This document shows, one piece after another, positions 7,540 to 14,464 of a stretch of 36,596 bases of DNA. The notes beneath the pieces were generated by a model. That model saw nothing but the letters and a program-made list of their open reading frames with translations. It made no database searches and was not told where the DNA came from. The DNA comes from Alcanivorax sp. UBA4485 (lineage in GTDB: Bacteria; Pseudomonadota; Gammaproteobacteria; Pseudomonadales; Alcanivoracaceae), in the NCBI GenBank assembly GCA_002389055.1, contig DGNT01000105.1, positions 2,791 through 39,386 on the forward strand, written 5' to 3'. Every line of letters starts with the position of its first letter. Within the stretch, counting starts at the first letter, position 1. The position numbers and the translations under genes were made by a program.

Positions 7540-8664
7540 TCAGTCGGCGCGCGCTTCGAGCCAGTCGGCGATCACCCGCCAGCACTGGCCGGGCGCCTTG
7601 CTGCCGGCGAACACCCCGGCGTGGCCGCCGGGGGCCTCTTCGAACCGCTTCTCGCGGCTGCCCACCACTTTGAGAATCTCCCGCGCGGCGCGCAGGCTGA
7701 CGATGCGGTCGGTGCGTCCGCCGAACGCCAGCAGGTCCTGGGTAATGGCGCCGAAATCCACCTGCCGCCCGCCGATGCTGAGACGGCCATCGGCGAGGCT
7801 GTTGGCGAGCACCATCTTTTCGATCACTTCGCGCACCACCGCCCCGGGGTAATCGACCATGTCGTTGAACCACTGGCCCATGGTCATGTACTCGGTGAGG
7901 TAGTCCCGGTCGCCCATGTTGCGCAGTAAATCCACATAGGACTGCACCAGCCCCGGCGGGTTGGTCATCTTGAAGCCCAGCGACAACAGCCGGGCGGGAA
8001 TGTGGAACAGCTTGCTGTCGAGCGGCTCCAGACGCACCTGGAACCAGTCGTGAGCCTGCATGGCGGGAATCGCCGCAAGGCTGAAAATCTTGCCGAACGG
8101 ACCGCTTTTATGAAAATTCACCGGGCTGGCGATGGTCGACAGACTGCGCACCGGCGCTTCCGGGTGGCTGCCCAGATACAGCATGCACAGCAGCCCGCCC
8201 ATGCAGTAGCCGAGCAGGTTCACCTGGTCGCAACCGGTGTGCTCGCGAACCCGCTCCACCGCCTGCGGCAGCCACTGGTTCACGTAGGTGTCCAGGTCCA
8301 GGTCGCGGTCCGCCTGGGACGGCTGGCCCCAGTCGATCAGATAGACGTCATGGCCGCGCGCCATCAGATAGCGAACCATGGAGCGGTTGGGCATCAGGTC
8401 GTAGGTCCAACAATGGATGCCCAGCGCCGGCACCAGAATCAGCGGAATGCGATGTTTCTCCCGCCGTACCGGTATTTCCTCGTCGCCGACCGGAATCCGC
8501 GCCATCGGTGGCAGACTGTAATGACGCAGCGCCATGATGCCGTTGCGGTAAATCTCGTCCCAGGGCGTTTTGTCGGTCTGAATGAAGCGGCGCGGATGAC
8601 GCCGGCGCTCGACCATATGGCTCAAGGCGCGCAGTGAAGATTTCACGGAAGGACGTGGTGCCAT
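7540..8664 (-). CDS. phaC: Short PHA synthase-like alpha/beta hydrolase (PhaC family)
   Basis: A 374-residue alpha/beta-hydrolase. The nucleophile elbow is GYCMGG with Cys154 in place of the lipase serine, the hallmark of polyhydroxyalkanoate synthases. Asp319 (GGRTD) and His348 (GGHAG) complete the triad; the 29-residue spacing between them equals that of the Allochromatium class III enzyme (Asp302/His331). Length is close to class III PhaC (about 355) and far below class I/II (about 560-590). Class III enzymes need PhaE, and no phaE, phaA, phaB or phasin gene is nearby. It could polymerise hydroxyacyl-CoA in the cytoplasm or be a PhaC-like acyl hydrolase. The start at 8664 is preceded by GGAG; upstream in-frame codons run into the neighbouring promoter. 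Confidence 0.85.
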   Translation of the reverse strand: MAPRPSVKSSLRALSHMVERRRHPRRFIQTDKTPWDEIYRNGIMALRHYSLPPMARIPVGDEEIPVRREKHRIPLILVPALGIHCWTYDLMPNRSMVRYLMARGHDVYLIDWGQPSQADRDLDLDTYVNQWLPQAVERVREHTGCDQVNLLGYCMGGLLCMLYLGSHPEAPVRSLSTIASPVNFHKSGPFGKIFSLAAIPAMQAHDWFQVRLEPLDSKLFHIPARLLSLGFKMTNPPGLVQSYVDLLRNMGDRDYLTEYMTMGQWFNDMVDYPGAVVREVIEKMVLANSLADGRLSIGGRQVDFGAITQDLLAFGGRTDRIVSLRAAREILKVVGSREKRFEEAPGGHAGVFAGSKAPGQCWRVIADWLEARAD

Positions 8665-8747
8665 GGAGGCTCCGCTGATAGCAATTGATCCCGAGTAAGG
8701 GTAGGCGGTAATCTTGCCGGGCCCGCAGTAACAGAGCATTGGCCCTC

Positions 8748-9218
8748 GTGACAAATTCAAAGCCCCCCTACACCCGCATGGACGTCTGTAACCGCTCCCT
8801 GGAGACGGTGCGCCATTCCCGCAACCTGGGCATGGAAGTGCTCAGCGCCGAAGAAGACGGCGTCCGTGTGCGCCTGCCCTGGCGCGAGGACCTGGTCGGC
8901 AACCCGGACACCGGCGTGCTGCACGGCGGCGCCATCTTCGCGATGATGGACCAGGCCGGCGGCATGGCCAACAGCTGCCGCCTGTACCCCAATTTCGAGA
9001 TCACGCCGACGATCGATTTCCGCGTCGATCACCTGCACGCCCCGACCCCGGGCAAGGCGGTGATCTGCCACGCCAGCTGCTACCGGCTCACGCCCAATGT
9101 CACCTTCGTACGGCTGACCACCTGGGAAGAGGGTGAGGAAGAGGGCGAGCCGGTGGCCACCGGCCTGGCCACCTACACACGCATGAAACTGGATAAGAAC
9201 GGGCGGGTGGTGTCCTGA
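8748..9218 (+). CDS. PaaI-type hotdog acyl-CoA thioesterase (first of a pair)
   Basis: A hotdog-fold thioesterase of about 156 residues. The family motif is GNPDTGVLHGG with His59-Gly-Gly followed by Asp68 (FAMMDQAGG), the acidic residue used in PaaI and YdiI-type enzymes to hydrolyse acyl-CoA or aryl-CoA thioesters in the cytoplasm. The start is uncertain: GTG at 8748 is preferred because a possible -10 box TAATCT at 8709-8714 would give it a 27-base leader; TTG at 8739 and ATG at 8778 are alternatives, and none has a good ribosome site. It overlaps the next thioesterase gene by one base and diverges from the PhaC-like gene across 83 bases. Confidence 0.85.
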   Translation: MTNSKPPYTRMDVCNRSLETVRHSRNLGMEVLSAEEDGVRVRLPWREDLVGNPDTGVLHGGAIFAMMDQAGGMANSCRLYPNFEITPTIDFRVDHLHAPTPGKAVICHASCYRLTPNVTFVRLTTWEEGEEEGEPVATGLATYTRMKLDKNGRVVS

Positions 9219-9670
9219 TGACCGATTCACTGAAAGCCTTGATCGAAGCCTGCCGCAAGGGCGAAGCCAACTACCAGGACCTGGTGGACCGGGTGCCCTA
9301 CGCCCGCTTCCTGGGCATTGAGCTGCTGGTGCAGGGCGAGGAACTGACCTTCATTCTGCCGCGCAACGAGAACAATATCGGCAACCCCACCTTGCCGGCG
9401 CTGCACGGTGGCGCCGTGGCCGGCTTCATGGAGCAGGCCGCGATCATCTTCATCCTACTGGAAATGGGCGAGCCCAAGGTGCCCAAGACCATCGATTTCA
9501 CCATCGACTACCTGCGCGCCGGCCTGTTCCGCGACACCTTCGCCGAGTGCCGCATCACCCGCCTGGGCCGTCGCATCGCCAATGTGCACATCAGCGCCTG
9601 GCAGAAACGCCGGGAAGAGCCGATCACCATCGCCCGGGCCCACTTCCTGCTGTCCGAAGAAAATAACTGA
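9218..9670 (+). CDS. PaaI-type hotdog thioesterase (second of a pair)
   Basis: A 150-residue hotdog thioesterase. NPTLPALHGG with His63-Gly-Gly matches the PaaI family, but the catalytic acid position holds Glu72 (GFMEQAA) where the upstream paralogue has Asp. The start codon overlaps the stop of the first gene (TGATG), so the two are translationally coupled and probably act together, perhaps as a heteromer or on different chain lengths. The proteins are too different for a recent duplication. The substrate cannot be told from sequence; the nearby PhaC-like enzyme suggests acyl-CoA or hydroxyacyl-CoA turnover. Confidence 0.85.
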   Translation: MTDSLKALIEACRKGEANYQDLVDRVPYARFLGIELLVQGEELTFILPRNENNIGNPTLPALHGGAVAGFMEQAAIIFILLEMGEPKVPKTIDFTIDYLRAGLFRDTFAECRITRLGRRIANVHISAWQKRREEPITIARAHFLLSEENN

Positions 9671-9716
9671 CGTTTTCTTTTGTTACCCACCGGCGGCGGC
9701 GATAGGACAACGAAGG

Positions 9717-9725
9717 TGATATATT
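9717..9725 (+). promoter_or_regulatory. Candidate extended -10 promoter of the MFS gene
   Basis: TGA followed by TATATT (9720-9725) fits an extended -10 element. Transcription would begin near 9732, about 19 bases before the TTG start. No good -35 box lies 16-18 bases upstream. Confidence 0.4.
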
Positions 9726-9728
9726 AGC

Positions 9729-9746
9729 GGCCTCTGATAGGAGGCC
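9729..9746 (+). promoter_or_regulatory. Hairpin over the ribosome-binding site of the MFS gene
   Basis: GGCCTC (9729-9734) and GAGGCC (9741-9746) are perfect arms around a six-base loop. The ribosome site AGGAGG (9739-9744) lies partly in the loop and partly in the 3' arm, so folding would hide it. As DNA the same dyad covers the predicted transcription start and could be a repressor operator. If transcription starts at about 9732 the 5' arm would lose three bases. Confidence 0.45.
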
Positions 9747-9750
9747 CTCT

Positions 9751-10980
9751 TTGTCATTATCGCCGGTTGCCAGGTCCTCGACCTTTACCCAAAGCCTGCT
9801 GCTTGCCGCGGTGGGCGTCACCGCCCTGGGCCAAACCCTGGTGTTTACGCTGCTGCCGTCGCTGGGCCGAGCCACCGGTCTGGCCGAGATCCAGGTGGGG
9901 CTGATCATCAGCTGCTCGTCGCTGGCCTTCGCGCTGGCCAGCCCGGTGTGGGGCTACCTGAGTGAGCTCTACGGCCGCCGGCCGATTCTGATCATCGGGC
10001 TGAGCGGCTATGCGATCGGCACGCTGCTGTTCGCGCTGGTGTTCCAGGCCGGGCTCGCCGGCTGGGTGAGCGGCGGCGCGCTGGTGGCGCTGCTGGTGGC
10101 GGCGCGTATGAGCCAGGCGGTGATCATGGCCGCCACGCCCCCGTCGGCGGCGGCTTACACCGCGGACATCACCGCGCCGGAAGCGCGCACCCGTGGCATG
10201 GGACGCATCGGCGCGGCCAACAACCTGGGCACCGTGCTGGGCCCGGGCATCGGCGGCATGCTGGCCGCGGTGGCCCTGGTGTTGCCGCTCTATCTGGTGG
10301 CCGGCCTGGTGGCCTTGATGGCGGTGTTTATTCTGTTTTTCCTGCCGCCGTCGCCGTATCGCGGCGAGCCGCCGGTGCAACGCCGCCGCACGGTGCTGGC
10401 CACCGGTCTGCGCGCCTATACCGACCGCCGTTTCCGCGACCTGTTGATCACCGGGGTAGTGCTGTTCATGAGCTTCGCGCTGGTTCAGCAGACCCTGGGC
10501 TTTCTGTTCCAGGACGCCCTGAACATGACCCCCACGGAAGCGGCCGGCGCCCTGGGCACCGCCATGATGGCGGCGGCGATCACTTCGCTCACCGGTCAGA
10601 TTCTGGTGGTGCAGTGGCTGCGGGCACCGGCACTGGTGCTGCTGGCCCTGGCGGTACCGGCCATTGGCCTGGGCGCCGGCGTGCTGTGGGCCTTCGACAG
10701 CCGTCTGGGCATGACCCTGGCGGTGATGCTGGTGGGTATGGGGATCGGCTTCGGCATGCCGGCGATCATGTCGCTGGCGAGCTTGCGGGTGGACAGTTCG
10801 GAGCAGGGCAGGGTGGCCGGGCTGGCCAGTGCGTGTCCGTCGCTGGGGTTCGTGCTCGGGCCTTTGGTGGGCACCGGGTTGTACACCATCGACCACCGCT
10901 TCCCGTACATGCTGGTGGTGGCGTTGATGGTGCCCCTGGCGGTGCTGGTCTGGCGGCTGCGCCGGGCCAACACCGCCTGA
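9751..10980 (+). CDS. MFS transporter, probable drug:proton antiporter
   Basis: A 409-residue inner-membrane protein with about 12 hydrophobic segments, typical of the major facilitator superfamily. The loop between helices 2 and 3 carries WGYLSELYGRRP, a good match to MFS motif A, and the fifth-helix region contains LGPGIGGML, which fits the antiporter motif C (GxxxGPxxGG-like). That suggests proton-driven export of small molecules, as in the TetA/YdhP-type group, but the substrate is unknown. The start is the TTG at 9751, fixed by AGGAGG at 9739-9744 with six bases between. The gene stands 80 bases after the thioesterase pair and could be read with them or from its own promoter. It converges on the OmpA-type lipoprotein gene. 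Confidence 0.88.
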   Translation: MSLSPVARSSTFTQSLLLAAVGVTALGQTLVFTLLPSLGRATGLAEIQVGLIISCSSLAFALASPVWGYLSELYGRRPILIIGLSGYAIGTLLFALVFQAGLAGWVSGGALVALLVAARMSQAVIMAATPPSAAAYTADITAPEARTRGMGRIGAANNLGTVLGPGIGGMLAAVALVLPLYLVAGLVALMAVFILFFLPPSPYRGEPPVQRRRTVLATGLRAYTDRRFRDLLITGVVLFMSFALVQQTLGFLFQDALNMTPTEAAGALGTAMMAAAITSLTGQILVVQWLRAPALVLLALAVPAIGLGAGVLWAFDSRLGMTLAVMLVGMGIGFGMPAIMSLASLRVDSSEQGRVAGLASACPSLGFVLGPLVGTGLYTIDHRFPYMLVVALMVPLAVLVWRLRRANTA

Positions 10981-11003
10981 GGCGGTCGCGCTAACCCGTT
11001 ACG

Positions 11004-11669
11004 TTATCCCTTGTAAGGAATCAGGGTCAGTTCCACGCGGCGGTTCTGCTGACGGCCGGACGCGGAGCTGTTATCCGCGATCGGCTGGGTCTCGCCGAAA
11101 CCGACCACGTCCATGCGCACGGCCTGCACGTTGAAGCCGCTGAGGACATCGGCCACCGCCTGGGCACGCTGCTGGGAAAGCAGCAGGTTGTAGCGGTCGC
11201 CGCCGGTGCTGTCGGTGTGGCCGGCGATCTGCAGCATGGTGGAATCGTATTCCTTAAGCACTTCGGACACCGAGTCCAGCACCGAACGGAACGAGGATTT
11301 CACCTGGGTGCTGTCGGTGTCGAAGGTCACGTTACCCGGCATGTTGAGAATGATGTTCTCGCCGTTACGGGTAACGGACACGCCCGAGCCTTCCAGCTTC
11401 TGACGCAGCTTCGCTTCCTGGACATCCATGTAGTAGCCCACGCCGCCGCCGGCGATGGCGCCGATACCGGCCCCGGCCAGGGCCCGCTCTTTACGCTCCT
11501 TGGCGCTGTCCGAAGTAGCAATACCGATCAGCGCGCCGCTGACCGCGCCGATGGCGGCGCCGCCAGCGGCTTTCGAGGTCTGCTTCTCGCCGGTGTACGG
11601 GTTGATGGTGGAACAGGCGGACAGGGACAAAGCCCCGGCCAGTAAGAGGCATCCAGCAGTGCGTTTCAT
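11004..11669 (-). CDS. OmpA-family lipoprotein with glycine zipper (YiaD-like)
   Basis: A 221-residue outer-membrane lipoprotein. The signal peptide ends in the lipobox LSAC with Cys19. Residues about 35-80 are a Gly/Ala-rich glycine-zipper segment (GGAAIGAVSGALIG and AGAGIGAIAGGGVGYY). The C-terminal OmpA-like domain (about 105-221) has the peptidoglycan-binding signature GHTDSTGG, N-LLLSQQRA and QQNRRVEL. This architecture matches E. coli YiaD and ties the outer membrane to peptidoglycan. Residue 20 is Ser rather than Asp, so Lol-dependent transfer to the outer membrane is expected. Two adjacent ATG codons exist; the second is preferred because AAGGAG lies five bases before it and only two before the first. 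Confidence 0.92.
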   Translation of the reverse strand: MKRTAGCLLLAGALSLSACSTINPYTGEKQTSKAAGGAAIGAVSGALIGIATSDSAKERKERALAGAGIGAIAGGGVGYYMDVQEAKLRQKLEGSGVSVTRNGENIILNMPGNVTFDTDSTQVKSSFRSVLDSVSEVLKEYDSTMLQIAGHTDSTGGDRYNLLLSQQRAQAVADVLSGFNVQAVRMDVVGFGETQPIADNSSASGRQQNRRVELTLIPYKG

Positions 11670-11674
11670 CATTG

Positions 11675-11680
11675 CTCCTT
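11675..11680 (-). promoter_or_regulatory. Ribosome site deciding the lipoprotein start
   Basis: CTCCTT on the plus strand reads AAGGAG on the coding strand. It is two bases from the ATG at 11672 and five from the ATG at 11669, favouring the inner ATG. Upstream, ATTGTT (11688-11693) and AACAAT (11706-11711) form a short inverted repeat that may be an operator. Confidence 0.6.
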
Positions 11681-11791
11681 GTTATCCATTGTTCCTGAGT
11701 GGCTCAACAATAAGCGATCAGGGCACCGAAACCATAGCGGCGCGGTAAAAATCGGTAAAGTAGGGTAGCGCCGGGATGCGAACGTTGTCCC

Positions 11792-12409
11792 TTAAAGTGG
11801 CGGTGAGCGCCACATCAGCCAGATCGGTGGGCCGCCGGCGGCGACCCGGTCCTCGCGGATCACCTCGAAACCGAAGCGGCGGTAGAGCGGCAGGTTGTCC
11901 GGCTCGCAGGTCTCCAGGAAGGCGCCGTGGCCGTCCCGGTCGCACAGGGCGAGCACCGGCGCGAGCAGGCGACGGGCATGGCCGCGGCCCTGCTGGTCCG
12001 GCGCCACCCCCAGCACCTGCAGGTACCAATGGGGTCGCTTCGGATGCAGTTGCTGAATATGCTGGATGCCGGTCAGCCGGCCGGGCAACCGGGTGAGCCC
12101 GGTGATGGCCGCGAAGTCCGGCAAAAAGCGCAGCTGCTGCCACAGCCCCAGGCGCCACTGCCCCGGCGGTGACCACAGCGCCGCCCCCACACCGGGTATA
12201 TGATCGACCCGCCCCGGCAGGGCCAGGTGGCGCAGCTGCGCGGCCATGCCGCGTCGCAAGCGGACGGCGAAATCCTCCGGCCGGCACAGCCAGCGCCAGA
12301 ACGGATCGTCGCTGAAGGCGCGGGCCAGCACCTCCACCACGGCGTCGAATTCGGCGCGGGTGCAATGCGGCTGCAAAAGAACCGGGGATAATGAGTAGGA
12401 TGAAGGCAT
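11792..12409 (-). CDS. GNAT-family N-acetyltransferase
   Basis: A 205-residue acetyltransferase. The acetyl-CoA site (motif A) is VLGVAPDQQGRGHARRLL, with the Q-x-x-G-x-G/A pyrophosphate loop, followed by motif B around LETCEPDNLPLYRRFGFEV, the usual Asn-x-x-x-Tyr-x-x-x-GF pattern. The N-terminal half (AFSDDPFWRWL) is like that of many uncharacterised GNAT proteins. Substrate unknown. The start at 12409 has no ribosome site but lies exactly six bases after TGC-TACAAA, so the message may be leaderless; a longer version starting at GTG 12475 would run through this promoter and is unlikely. It diverges from glpD across 84 bases. Confidence 0.85.
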   Translation of the reverse strand: MPSSYSLSPVLLQPHCTRAEFDAVVEVLARAFSDDPFWRWLCRPEDFAVRLRRGMAAQLRHLALPGRVDHIPGVGAALWSPPGQWRLGLWQQLRFLPDFAAITGLTRLPGRLTGIQHIQQLHPKRPHWYLQVLGVAPDQQGRGHARRLLAPVLALCDRDGHGAFLETCEPDNLPLYRRFGFEVIREDRVAAGGPPIWLMWRSPPL

Positions 12410-12415
12410 CCGGCG

Positions 12416-12424
12416 TTTGTAGCA
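12416..12424 (-). promoter_or_regulatory. Candidate extended -10 of the GNAT gene
   Basis: On the minus strand TGC-TACAAA ends six bases before the ATG, which places the predicted first RNA base on the A of the start codon. No ribosome site is present, in keeping with a leaderless message. Confidence 0.35.
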
Positions 12425-12493
12425 GACTGACCGCGAAAAAGGAACGGTCGTGCTAGCCGGACGCAACGTGTTCACACAATCCGAGGAGACACC

Positions 12494-13993
12494 ATGCTGG
12501 CGAAGCGTGCGTCACTGGCCGAACTGGCCGGGGAACAATGGGACCTGATCGTGATCGGTGGCGGCATCACCGGCGCCGGCGTGCTGCTGGAAGCGGCCCG
12601 CCAGGGGCGCAAGGCGCTGCTGTTGGAACAGCAGGATTTCGCCTGGGGCACCTCCAGCCGCTCGTCAAAAATGGTCCACGGGGGGCTACGCTACATCGCC
12701 CAGGGCGAAGTGCGCCTGACCCGGGACGCCCTGCGCGAGCGCGAGCGCCTGCTGCGCGATCTGCCCGGCCTGGTGGAACGGGCCCAGTACCTGTTTCCAC
12801 TGCGTGATGGCCGCTTCCCGGGGCGCTGGCCGCTGACCGCGGTGCTGTCACTGTACGATTTTCTGGCCGGCATTCGCGACCACCGGTTCCTGCCCACCGC
12901 CGAGGTGTTGATGCGGGTGCCGGGGCTGGATGCGGCGGGGCTGAACGGCGCCATGAGCTACACCGACGCGCTCACCGACGATTGCCGGCTGGTGGTGCGC
13001 TGCCTGCTGGAGGCGGGCCGTCTTGGCGGCCGTTCGCTCAACTACGCCCGCGCCACGGGTGTCAGCGCCGATAACGGCCGCGCCCGGGTGGACGTCACCG
13101 ATCTGGAAAGCGGCGACAGCCTGACCCTGAACGCCGGCGCGGTGATCAACGCCACCGGCGCCTGGGCCAACCGGTTGGGCGGCGCCGGACAGCGCATTCG
13201 CCCGCTGCGCGGCAGTCACCTGTTCGTGGACCCGGCGCGGCTGCCGGTGGCGGACTGTCTGACGCTGATCAACCCCCGCGACGGTCGCCCGGTGTTCGTG
13301 TTCCCCTGGGAAGGCGTCACCTGTGTCGGCACCACCGACCTGGATCACGGCGACAGCCTGGACCAGGAAGCCCGCGCCAGCGGCGCCGAAGTGGACTACC
13401 TGCTGGAACTGATCAACGGGCAGTTCCCGGAGGTCAAGCTGAGCCGCGACGACATTCTCTCCACCATGGCCGGGGTGCGCCCGGTGATCAGCGCCGGCGA
13501 GGGCAAGGACCCGTCCAAGGAACGGCGGGATCACGCCGTGTGGGAGGACAATGGCATCGTCACGGTCAGCGGCGGCAAGCTCACCACCTTCCGGTTGATC
13601 GCCCTGGACGCGCTTTGCGCGGCCGGCCTGCTGGCGCCTCGGGACGCGCGCCGCGCCCGGCGCAGTAACGCCCCCCTGTTCCGGCCATTGCCGGACGCGC
13701 CGGAACAGGTGGACCACTTCCTTCATGGCGTCCAGGACGACGAGGCGCTGTTGCGCTGGATACTCACCCACGAAGCGGTGGTGCACCTGGACGATCTGCT
13801 GCTGCGCCGCACCCGGCTAGGCTTGCTGCGCCGCGACGGCGGCGCCGGCCTGACGGCGCTGTTGCGCGCCCTCACCGGCGAACTGCTGGGCTGGGACGGC
13901 CCGCGCTGGGATCAGGAGTGGGCGCGCTACGAGGCCATCCGTGAGCGCTTCTACGGCGTGCCGCCGGCGGACCGCGACCGGGCCGCCGCCTGA
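12494..13993 (+). CDS. glpD: Aerobic glycerol-3-phosphate dehydrogenase
   Basis: A 499-residue FAD enzyme, against 501 in E. coli GlpD. It oxidises glycerol-3-phosphate to dihydroxyacetone phosphate and passes electrons to membrane quinone. The FAD Rossmann site is VIGGGITGAG (20-29), followed by the family signatures WGTSSRSSKMVHGGLRY and VFVFPWEGVTCVGTTD; the C-terminal helical domain (after about residue 390) is complete. The start follows GAGGAGA. A possible -10 (TGC-TAGCCG, 12451-12459) would give a 28-base leader, and GACCG/CGGTC arms lie just upstream. No glpF, glpK or glpR is adjacent, so this enzyme may serve phospholipid or triacylglycerol turnover as much as glycerol uptake. A MerR gene follows 39 bases later. 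Confidence 0.95.
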   Translation: MLAKRASLAELAGEQWDLIVIGGGITGAGVLLEAARQGRKALLLEQQDFAWGTSSRSSKMVHGGLRYIAQGEVRLTRDALRERERLLRDLPGLVERAQYLFPLRDGRFPGRWPLTAVLSLYDFLAGIRDHRFLPTAEVLMRVPGLDAAGLNGAMSYTDALTDDCRLVVRCLLEAGRLGGRSLNYARATGVSADNGRARVDVTDLESGDSLTLNAGAVINATGAWANRLGGAGQRIRPLRGSHLFVDPARLPVADCLTLINPRDGRPVFVFPWEGVTCVGTTDLDHGDSLDQEARASGAEVDYLLELINGQFPEVKLSRDDILSTMAGVRPVISAGEGKDPSKERRDHAVWEDNGIVTVSGGKLTTFRLIALDALCAAGLLAPRDARRARRSNAPLFRPLPDAPEQVDHFLHGVQDDEALLRWILTHEAVVHLDDLLLRRTRLGLLRRDGGAGLTALLRALTGELLGWDGPRWDQEWARYEAIRERFYGVPPADRDRAAA

Positions 13994-14032
13994 GTTTCGA
14001 GCGCTACCTTTGCATTACCGGAGTGGATCGCC

Positions 14033-14464
14033 ATGCGCGTCACCGACCTGGCCCGGCGGGCCGACACCACCGCCGAAACCGTTCGTCACTACACCGATCT
14101 GGGGCTGCTGACCCCACGCCGCGATCCGCATAACGGCTACCGTCAGTACAACAGCGTTGATCTGTCGCGGCTGCGTTTCGCGCTGAAAGCGCGCAGCCTG
14201 GGCTTCACCCTCGGCGACGTGCGCGAATTGATCGAGGAGTCGGAGGGCGGGGACACGCCGTGCCCCCGGGTGCGGTCGCTGATCGAGGCGCGCCTCGCCG
14301 AAGTGGAAGCGCGCATCAGTGAGCTGAGCGAGCTGAGCGCGCGCATGCGCGCCGCCATGGACGACTGGTCGCGGGCCCCGGACTGCCATCTGGGCGATGG
14401 CAGGGTGTGCGGCCTGATTGATTCCTTCAACATGGAACCGACCGCGCCCCGTCAGGACGCCTGA
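14033..14464 (+). CDS. MerR-family regulator of the zinc/cadmium/lead type
   Basis: A 143-residue MerR protein. The N-terminal winged helix (1-70) contains AETVRHYTDLGLLTP and GYRQYNSVDLSRLRF; a long dimerisation helix follows (about 80-112). Cys77 at the helix start and the C-terminal loop Cys118-His119...Cys126 match the metal-ligand positions of ZntR/CadR-type sensors, so it probably binds a divalent soft metal and twists a long-spacer promoter into an active form. The start is preceded by GGAGTGG. No metal exporter, chaperone or 19-20-base-spacer MerR promoter is next to it: it follows glpD and its 3' end overlaps the convergent antiporter gene by 13 bases. Its target is therefore elsewhere, or is only itself. 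Confidence 0.88.
   Translation: MRVTDLARRADTTAETVRHYTDLGLLTPRRDPHNGYRQYNSVDLSRLRFALKARSLGFTLGDVRELIEESEGGDTPCPRVRSLIEARLAEVEARISELSELSARMRAAMDDWSRAPDCHLGDGRVCGLIDSFNMEPTAPRQDA

Noticed and set aside
12429..12449. GlpR-type operator before glpD
   Set aside because: GACCG/CGGTC arms are only five bases and do not resemble the known GlpR consensus.
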